Part shown: positions 56,563-64,000 of the stretch, one piece after another | Numbering within the stretch: the stretch's first letter is position 1 | Layout of the letters: the number at the start of each line of letters is the position of its first letter | DNA from: Sinotaia quadrata | Lineage: Eukaryota; Mollusca; Gastropoda; Architaenioglossa; Viviparidae | DNA length: 64,000 nucleotides | Reading direction: 5' to 3' | NCBI GenBank assembly: GCA_028829895.1 | Contig: CM054184.1 | Coordinates: forward strand, 51,915,201 to 51,979,200 | Notes under the pieces: generated by a model | Databases searched by the model: none | What the model was told of the DNA's origin: nothing | The model's input: the letters and a program-made list of their open reading frames with translations, nothing else | Program-made: the position numbers and the translations under genes

Positions 56563-58555
56563 GCATTCTTGTACGTTATTTCGGCGCGCGCGCGCGTGTG
56601 TGTGTGTGTGTGTGTGTGTACATAAATTCATATCACCAATTTGTCTGAAGGCATCTTCATTCTGTGTATATTCATTTCTCAGTGCACTTTATAGGGTTGT
56701 GATATTTGTTTGTTGCTGTTATATCCTTTGTAGTTCTAGGACTGCTAGAGGCATATTTCGTATGATCGGTGTTCACTGATAATATCATCTGGATGATGTT
56801 TGAGTCAGAGTTCGTGTATTCTCTTTCCGTATCTTCTTACTGTTGGTTGACTTTGATAGTATGAGATCATTATTTGTATCTCTGGTCCATCTCTTCCGAC
56901 ATTTTGTTATTATTATTAATAAGAATATTTCAGTTATATTTGATTATTCATTACATTCAACATCTAGTCAAATATTTCTTCTTACTGATACAACTCTGAA
57001 CAGAAAGTAACAAATGCGTCAGAAGGAGTTTTAATGGAGTGCATTTTTTATTAAAGTTATTTGTTAGTGACGTCACTACTAGTTACAAACTAATGCAAGA
57101 GAAAGAAGTGGAGTTGTTTTTGACTGAGATACTGAAATCCTTGAGAATCCGCGATAAGCTTGCTCATTGTGGGGCGTCTAGAAATACATTCAGTATAAAA
57201 TGTGGTGGTCATATTGCCTATCATAGATCCAAAACCTCATAAATTCCAGGATTGTGTGGCACGGAGAAAGGGTACACTTGAAAATACCAGGTGCTCTTAT
57301 CAAAATGTTTGGACGATAGGAATGTACAGGTAAAAGTAAGGTGTTTTATTTTATTAACTCTTTCCTGAAAGTAATTATTGATGTTATATATATAAAAAAT
57401 ATGAAATTTTTATGTTATAAACACAGCTCATTGTTGGAATCAGGAGGGGGTAAAAGGAGTGGGGGAAGGGAAGGTCGTGAAATGACGTCATGCAAGACGG
57501 ATATGGGTCACTAACAGTGAGGGGTGCATAAATGGAAAATTAAATGAGTAGGTTGGACGAATGGCCGTTAGATTGAGAGAGTGCAAGCCAAACGGACCAG
57601 GCAGATCGATCAGATACTAGTGTTTGCCGGTGAAAAAGAGTTTAACCTGAGTTCAAAGGTTAGAGAAAGCGTTACAGTGATGTTAGTATAGAGATAAGGA
57701 CAGGAATCGCGAAAGTACTGACCAATGGGCATTAGCGGGTCGGGTCAGACAGATAGAGACCTGACGAAAACATTGACCAATCAGAACAAGAGCAAGGAAT
57801 TTTACATACGTGTAAAATTTCCCGAAATCGCCTTTAACATTTAGCAAACTTCTGACACATGAACTTCTTGACCACACACAGATCTCTTGTTAGGGAGCTT
57901 TAACCCATTCATCGTCCTTGCGATTAAATGGGTCATGCAGACTTAGTTTTAGAATGCTTGGCATTCTAATTTTAACCAATCAGTCTGAAGTAAAAATGTG
58001 TGCTGCCTCAACTTTTTAAATTAATCAATATGTCTATAATAAGTAGTAATTTAATTTTTTTAAATCCATTGATAATTACAGTCGGTTTTAATTTTTTTAG
58101 CATACTGACCCTTCAATTATCACTTAGCGGCAGATCTATAGGGACGCTGAAAGTCAATGGACAGTGCTGTACCATGGTAGAAGATAGTATAGCGAAATGC
58201 TTACATTCTACAAATGTTATTCTATAGTAAATTGTAATGCTCCAAAAGAATATGTAAGATAAACACTTTAAGCTTGTGGAAGGTTTATTTGTTTGCATTG
58301 TAAATTCTTTGAGTTAAGATAATGATAGACAGAAGTCTTTATAGCTCTAGAGTGCATAGTTTTATCTCAATTCTGGTTTCATCACGATACACTTTTGTTG
58401 ATCTTTGATTCGTGATGGAAATGTTGAGGAACGTGCTAGAAAACGTATTTAAAAGCAGAGGTTTTTGATGGAGAGCTAAGATGAGATTAAAGTTAATCTC
58501 AGAGCGCAGATTACATGTACTTCGACTATTTACATTGGAGAAGAAATAGATCTAT
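56563..58555. repeat. Duplicated block A, copy 2
   Basis: Nearly collinear with 31978-33775, beginning at the same GCATTCTTGTACGTTATTTC and losing similarity after AGAAATAGATCTA. The microsatellite at the start has a (CG)n segment absent from copy 1. The insertion at about 57905-58130, which includes ATTAAATGGGTC and TTTAATTTTTTTAG, is specific to this copy. Confidence 0.85.
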
Positions 58556-59660
58556 GGTATTGTGCATGTATTAAGGGCTTGTGTTTTGTAAGCCCCATTA
58601 TAATCAAGCTGCATCATATGAAGCTGAAGCTAGGAGCATGCATGAAGGTATGCAAAATGAACCAGGAATAGTCAGTAGCAATTGTGGAGGTGATTCATCA
58701 ATGACTTTGGCTGAAACTGTCGTTTGTCACCAGGAAGGGTCAATAAATGTTTCTGACTGTCAGACTGTAGCTGAATCTGATTAGGTAAAGGGCCCTTCTT
58801 AGAGCAGCACAGTTGACAGATAATTCTCTAGAGAATGTTGAGAGATGACCAAGCTCTCAGGATCATACCTGTCTAAATCTTCTGGCAAACCTATGAGTTA
58901 CACTGGAAGGATGGTATCTTCATTCGTAAACAGGAAGAGACTTATAGCAGTCAATTGGTAGTACTGAGCTGTCAAGCAAATGTGTTGCATTTGGCTCATG
59001 ACCCACCCGCAGTTGGTATGTAGGACCAAGCAAAACTTTAGTTTTTTGGAGGCTGTTTTATTGGCCAGGTCTGATATGATATGTCATTTGGCACTGTCAG
59101 TAATGTGATATGTGCCAGCAAATGAATAGAAACTTGGAAGCCCAGTTCCACTAGGTGAAACTCCAACAATTTTAATTCCTTTTAGGCATGTAGCCATTTC
59201 ATTGGAGAATTTGTGCCCTCATTGGGTCAAGGCCATAGACGGATTTTCACTGTCATTGATAATGCTACATGATGCCCTGAAGAGATTTCACTTAGCTCCA
59301 TTAGTACTGTATCAGTAGCAAATACACTGTTTACATTTTCTTGCATTAGGATTCCAAGAAGAAATCTTGTCTGAAAAAAGAACTCAATTCACAAGTAAGT
59401 TAATGAAAGAAATTAATCAACTTTTGATAGTAAAGCAGTATAAAACTGCTCTTTATCAGCCAATGCATAATAGTTTAGTTGAAAATCTGAATGCTACTCT
59501 TAACAAGTCATTACGAAAACTGAGCGATTGGGATATGTATTTGCCAGCTCTTTTGTTTGCATTGTGCAAAGTACTTCAGTGGAAGTAATAAAAAAAATGC
59601 TGATAATTTAGGAGCCAACTCTATGTCCAGAGCAGTAGAAATGGAAGTGTAAGGGTCCAG
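58556..59660 (+). pseudogene. Decayed Ty3/gypsy pol fragment, copy 2: integrase then RNase H tail
   Basis: Integrase pieces LAHDPP, FYWPGL-like sequence, EILSEKRTQFTSKLM and LYQPMHNSLVENLN are shared with 35320-36470, with stops and shifts between them. Soon after the integrase Glu region the sequence jumps to NADNLGANSMSRAV and a stop at about 59651, which looks like the last residues of an RNase H/pol end (compare GADALSR). This implies an internal deletion and that RNase H originally followed integrase. Confidence 0.7.
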
Positions 59661-60486
59661 TATATAAGTCTCTGTATATGCTGAGAAATCTTTATTTTTG
59701 TATTTTGTCTTCTGCAGAGAGGAAGGAATAATTTTACCCAGAGCTCATTTATATGACGTTATATGTTGTATTCTTTTATCACAAGGAGAAAAGATATAAT
59801 GATATGATATTTGCTATGTATTCCTTAAGTGTAGAGACATAATGGGTCATGTCTCTAACTTATAACACAGAAAATTATGGTGATCTTTCGTGATAAATTG
59901 TCCTTATACCTCTCTGTAAGTGTGGAGACATAACTAGTCATATTCCAACTTATAGTGAGACAAAGTGATATGATATTTTATGTTTTAATGCTCAGTAATT
60001 ATTGAAGCATGTGAAATTAAATAATCTTGATTTCTCAAATGTGTTGAATTAATTATGCACATGTCTTAAAACTGACATAGATATTTTTCCAAATGAATAT
60101 TTTGCATGTCTTAAAACTAACATAGAAATTTTGTTTTGTGAATAGTTATTAATTTCGTATCGTGTAATTTACCTTCTGATGCATGTCAGCTGATATAAAA
60201 ACGGGTAGATAGGGTGGGGGCTGCCAAATGATTAATTAAAAACGGGTCGTAATAACTCCTTAAGTCCTATCACGAACTGTATGTGACAACTAAATAATTT
60301 CTTAGTGTGAAGGTCTTTACCAACAAACAAGTATCCACCAAGTCGAGCTGGAAAGAAGAAAATCTAGTCAATAATTTAAATTGTTATTCGTCCTCTTGAA
60401 TCATCTAATCAATTCTAAAATTGATAAGTTATAGATTATTAAGAATAAAATCTAAAAATAATAAGAGTGTGAAGAGGCGGCTGCAG
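59661..60486. other. Gene-free stretch, possible LTR remnant
   Basis: Follows the pol end. Contains a 2x repeat (GTAGAGACATAA / GTGGAGACATAA context), 'catgtcttaaaactgacatag' twice, and GGGTGGGGGCTGCC at 60214 as in the solo LTR. Boundaries were not found. Confidence 0.4.
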
Positions 60487-60640
60487 TACTAAATAATATA
60501 AAGTAGTACAGTACAGAATAATATATACTAGTTCAGTAAACAATAATATTTAGTTATACAGTACAGAATAATATATAGTAGTACAGTACAGAATAATATA
60601 TACTAGTTCAGTACACAAGAATATATAGTAGTACAGTGGA
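60487..60640. repeat. TAGTACAGTACAGAATAAT array, copy 2
   Basis: Shorter counterpart of 36505-36860, with three to four units. Confidence 0.8.
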
Positions 60641-61485
60641 GTTATATTTGAGTAATAAAAGAAATTACTCTCTTCAGTAACGTGAAATTATGAAGAGAGT
60701 TAATTTAAATAGGGAAACATTAAGTCTTCAAGTACCAAATTTTAATAAAAAGCCAGTGACTGAAAAATAATAGCAGTAAAACATTGTATAATGTGTATAC
60801 AGTAAGTGTCTTGAATGGAATTATGATGTATTATCAAAATTTATATAATGTGTATACAGTAAAGTCTAGAATCGAATTATGATATATTGTGGACACTTGT
60901 ATGATGTGTATATAGTAAATGTCTTGAATGGAATTATGATGTATTGTCAACACTTGTATACAATACAGTAAATATCTTGAATTATATTTTGTCAAAACTT
61001 GCGAGTGAGAGTACAATAATACAGCAAGCGAACCTCTAAGGCATTAAAGTCTTTGTACGTTATATTGCATGAGTGTAATATGTCACGTTTGGGCCCTGCA
61101 GCATTTAGCATTACGACATAATAACATATGTACTTTATATTGCATGAGTGTAATATGTCACGTTTGGGCCCTGCAGCATTTAGCATTACGACATAATAAC
61201 ATATATACTTTATATTGTATGAGTGTAAACGCCATTACCGGAGAGAAAATACACACTCCGCCCTCCATGTCCAGCATCATATAAAACACCGTTATTTTCA
61301 CAAACTATCTTTTTTTTTCTAAAAGAAAACCTCTTATAGCTCATTCTTTTATGGAACCTAAACATATTTTTGAGATTTGTAATGCTGTTAAAGTCTTCTT
61401 GCATCGGACACTGTCGTCGTTTTGTCGTGCTTATTTGTTTATTTTGACAGAAGATATATGCACTGTGTTCAATTTTATCGTTCGT

Positions 61486-62298
61486 CTATCTTGGAGGGTT
61501 CGGCTGAAATCTGTTTTGTGGCCTTATAGGGTGTTGTGTCCTCATACGGAGTTGTGCCCTTATAGGGGGTTGTGCCCTTATAGGGGGTTGTGCCCTTATA
61601 GGGGGTTGTGCCCTTATGATGGGTTGTACCCCAATGGCTCTTTGCATCTGTCTAATCTCATTCTGCATCTCAGCCATGTTCCTCTGATGGTTTTCCCTCA
61701 TTACATTCATGTCGTTCCTCACCGCAGCCATATCATTCTGCTGCTTTGCCTCCATGTCCCGTATTTTTGCGTGAGCGGTAGCAATTTGGTTTTCAAGGTC
61801 ACACTTTTCACGTTCAAGGTCTTCTATACGTTTCTTTAGTGTGCCGATAAGATTTGAGTTTTCCACAAGCTTCTTTTCCTTTTCCTTCAAAGTTCGCTCT
61901 AATTCTTCTTTCTTTTTGGATAGCTCGTCGATTTTTTCCTGCATCCTCCTTAAATCTTGTCTTTGGCCTTCAATTAACTGAAGTCTTTGTTCGTGATCCT
62001 CGACAACGTCTTGTAATTGGGAACTACTTTGTGGCCTTAGAATTTTTAGAAGTCTGACGTGTGTATCGCATGCTGTTTCTTGCAGTGCTGTCAGAAACAA
62101 CTCTTCGTCCACTGCATTCTGGGCAAGCATGCCAATCAAACAAAAATTTCTGATAGCAATATGTTTGCTTTCAAGTACTTTGTTTTTTTGAGCCTCGTTT
62201 ATAATGTTCTTGTTCTGTAGATAAGCCATCACTGATTGTGGATTCATCAAGTCAATTATTTCTTTATTAAACTTCTCGTATAAGCTTTCCCTTGCCAT
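61486..62298 (-). CDS. CARD plus coiled-coil protein, copy 2
   Basis: Intronless ORF of 270 residues, paralogue of 37511-38299. The CARD-like part (about 5-88) differs at about a dozen positions, including DVD to IAI in the loop before RNFCLIGML, and keeps the hydrophobic pattern. The coiled coil is six to seven residues longer, with an in-frame insertion (EAKQQNDMAAV). The tail is built from four AQPPIR-like hexads where copy 1 has RPI units, encoded by an 18-bp array at about 61545-61625. Both end NRFQPNxPR. All length changes are in-frame, suggesting that both reading frames were maintained after duplication. The role is inferred from CARD/coiled-coil adaptors only. Confidence 0.75.
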   Translation of the reverse strand: MARESLYEKFNKEIIDLMNPQSVMAYLQNKNIINEAQKNKVLESKHIAIRNFCLIGMLAQNAVDEELFLTALQETACDTHVRLLKILRPQSSSQLQDVVEDHEQRLQLIEGQRQDLRRMQEKIDELSKKKEELERTLKEKEKKLVENSNLIGTLKKRIEDLEREKCDLENQIATAHAKIRDMEAKQQNDMAAVRNDMNVMRENHQRNMAEMQNEIRQMQRAIGVQPIIRAQPPIRAQPPIRAQPPIRAQLRMRTQHPIRPQNRFQPNPPR

Positions 62299-62327
62299 TA
62301 GGGTGATAGTACTTGAAAATTCACTTT

Positions 62328-62335
62328 TATTTATA
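62328..62335 (-). promoter_or_regulatory. TATA box candidate of CARD copy 2
   Basis: Same TATAAATA, 30 nt before the ATG, as in copy 1. Confidence 0.35.
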
Positions 62336-62983
62336 TGCGTAAAATATTTTCTGTCTGGTGTAAGTTTGTAACAATGACTTGATTTTTATCTGAAAGAAGA
62401 ATTCCACAGAAATCATTAATAAAAGATTGCAAAACTAAATATGAATTCTTAAAAGATTTTCCCAATTTATTTACATTTCTTTAAAATAGTCGTTTATAAC
62501 TGTCAGCATATAAAGAATCATGCTTTCAGAACTAAACCCTAGTATACTGCTTAAAAATGTAGTTTGCCGATGTTTTAACTAAACGTTTGCCTATTAAATG
62601 CAATTTACGTACCCCAGTGTATTTCACCAACTCGCCAACAAGCAAAGTATGTACTTTTCCCACGACAATATAATTTACAATATACCTGCCATGATGTATT
62701 GTACCTGTCTCAAATTCATTGCACCTCTTCCAAATTCTTGTTCTTTACCGGTTATTGTTATCAAGATATGTTGTCATTGAAATGTCAGCTCACTAATTAC
62801 ATTAGTTGATGACTGACTAAGGATATGGATAGCTCAGATTTACTTATGCATAATTTAGATCTTAATCTGAACCCTCTATCTGTTTACTTTCATGTGTGAA
62901 CGCTTAGAGACATTGACCTACATATTCATCTCTGTATATGTCTGTGCACGCATGAGAGCTAGCACTGTTGACTTGCTCTACAT

Positions 62984-63075
62984 TGTGACCTGCACGAGTC
63001 ATAAAGCCTAGCACTATTGATTAACCCTACACTAGTGACCTGCAAGGGATATAAGAGCCCTAGCACTATTTACTG
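62984..63075. repeat. Short counterpart of the 50-bp minisatellite
   Basis: One to two units of ATAAAGCCTAGCACTATTGA plus 'ccctacactagtgacc', against about 13 in copy 1. Confidence 0.85.
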
Positions 63076-64000
63076 GCTTTCTATTGCTGAATTCGCGGTT
63101 ATACACATATGTAAATATTCTTGCTGCTTAATTACTTTCTGTTGGCCATTTTCAAACATGCCTATGGTTCTTAACCCCTTCCTCTCTTTGTCTGAAAATT
63201 TTCATTTTAAGAAAATTTGTCTGCTAATGATTCTTTATATGAGTGTTGAATAATATTTGAAACGAGTGAAAGAGGAATTGAATATAGTTCATATGTAATA
63301 GAATAGCTTGGTTTCCTATTATTAACAGCATAAATGAAAGGAAAACAATCATAAGCGAAATACAATTTTAAGATAATAATTTTATAGTAATTATTATAAA
63401 TCTCAAACTATATTTCTTGTTTCTTATATCTTAAACTATCGTATTTCTTTTAACGCCTAATTTATATGCTTTATTTGCACATCTTAACTGCCATCATATA
63501 CACTGAAACAAAATATACTGCAAATGCAAAGGGAGATAATTTTGTGTTGTGGAGTACATTTTAAAAATTTAATTGTTGTATTTTGTCAGAGTAACCCGAC
63601 CTTGGACACTCCTAATGACGGCATTTTTTAAAAGTGTCTGAGTTGAAGTAAACACCCGAGTTGAGAAAATGCTAGTAATTACTGATGTAAAACAATCCAG
63701 TTCCAATTGGGTGAGTAGTTTTTATTATCCAATGGTTATGATTTATGAGAAAAAGACCAGCGAATGGGCTGAGATCTAAAAGTTTACCTGCTATAGAGAA
63801 TTCTATTGTCTGATCACTTGAATTTGAAGTGGCAAAGAAATCCAGTCTTGAAAGGCGGCCGTTAGTTTGATGTGAGTTAACTGACTGTTTGAGAGAGAAT
63901 GGACTTAGAAATATTTCGTGCATTTTGCTATTGATATGTTATAATTATGTTTTACATAATTATATGTATTATGTGAGTAGAATATTATTTCTACAAATGT

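Larger units (their letters stand above)
60641..63917. repeat. CARD-gene block, copy 2
   Basis: Collinear with 36870-40497. Differences include a tandem duplication of about 73 bp (GTGTAATATGTCACGTTTGG) at 61060-61215 and loss of most of the 50-bp minisatellite. The last 83 nt of the window (63918-64000) are unrelated to copy 1. Confidence 0.85.

Overview
The window is AT-rich animal nuclear DNA. Its introns have canonical GT-AG splice sites, microsatellites and minisatellites are very abundant, and mobile elements are layered on one another. The mix of a VGLUT-like SLC17 gene, a metavirus-type LTR element with a copia-like pol order, CARD/coiled-coil genes and a fragment resembling the STAND P-loop ATPases I know from molluscan gene sets suggests a lophotrochozoan, probably a mollusc. 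The species cannot be read from the sequence.

Left part (1-7350): no gene recognised. It holds tandem repeats (42, 80 and 48 bp units), CA/TA microsatellites and a piece of a dispersed LTR-like family (5.5-5.8 kb).

7354-31235, plus strand: eleven consecutive coding exons of an SLC17-family vesicular anion transporter, closest to the vesicular glutamate transporters. They join in phase to 469 codons plus a stop. The 5' exon(s) with the N-terminus and first membrane segment are not seen. The 9.95-kb intron between exons at 8328 and 18279 contains a complete LTR retrotransposon (8838-17484). Its two 1732-bp LTRs are almost identical, the target duplication is GTTAT, and one uninterrupted 1529-codon gag-pol reads gag, protease, integrase, reverse transcriptase, RNase H. 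Each LTR carries a 150-codon ORF. Most other introns are filled with tandem arrays, and several arrays are copies of the exon-intron junctions themselves.

31236-64000: repeat-rich flank. A block beginning about 0.74 kb after the transporter stop codon (31978-40497) recurs in the same orientation at 56563-63917. Each copy carries decayed integrase sequence and, on the minus strand, an intact intronless ORF for a CARD plus coiled-coil protein (37511-38299 and 61486-62298). A third partial copy of the first segment lies at about 45063-46990. Between the copies are a LINE 3' remnant, a long palindrome (41939-42077), candidate LTR pieces, a 2071-bp solo LTR with a CTATG target duplication (52980-55050) and a broken STAND-type P-loop ATPase fragment (55386-55692).

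The most interesting points are the paired CARD/coiled-coil genes carried in a repeated block beside a STAND ATPase relic, the splice-junction-derived tandem arrays in the transporter gene, and the INT-before-RT retroelement with an ORF inside its LTR. All motif calls are from reading; no alignment or database search was run.
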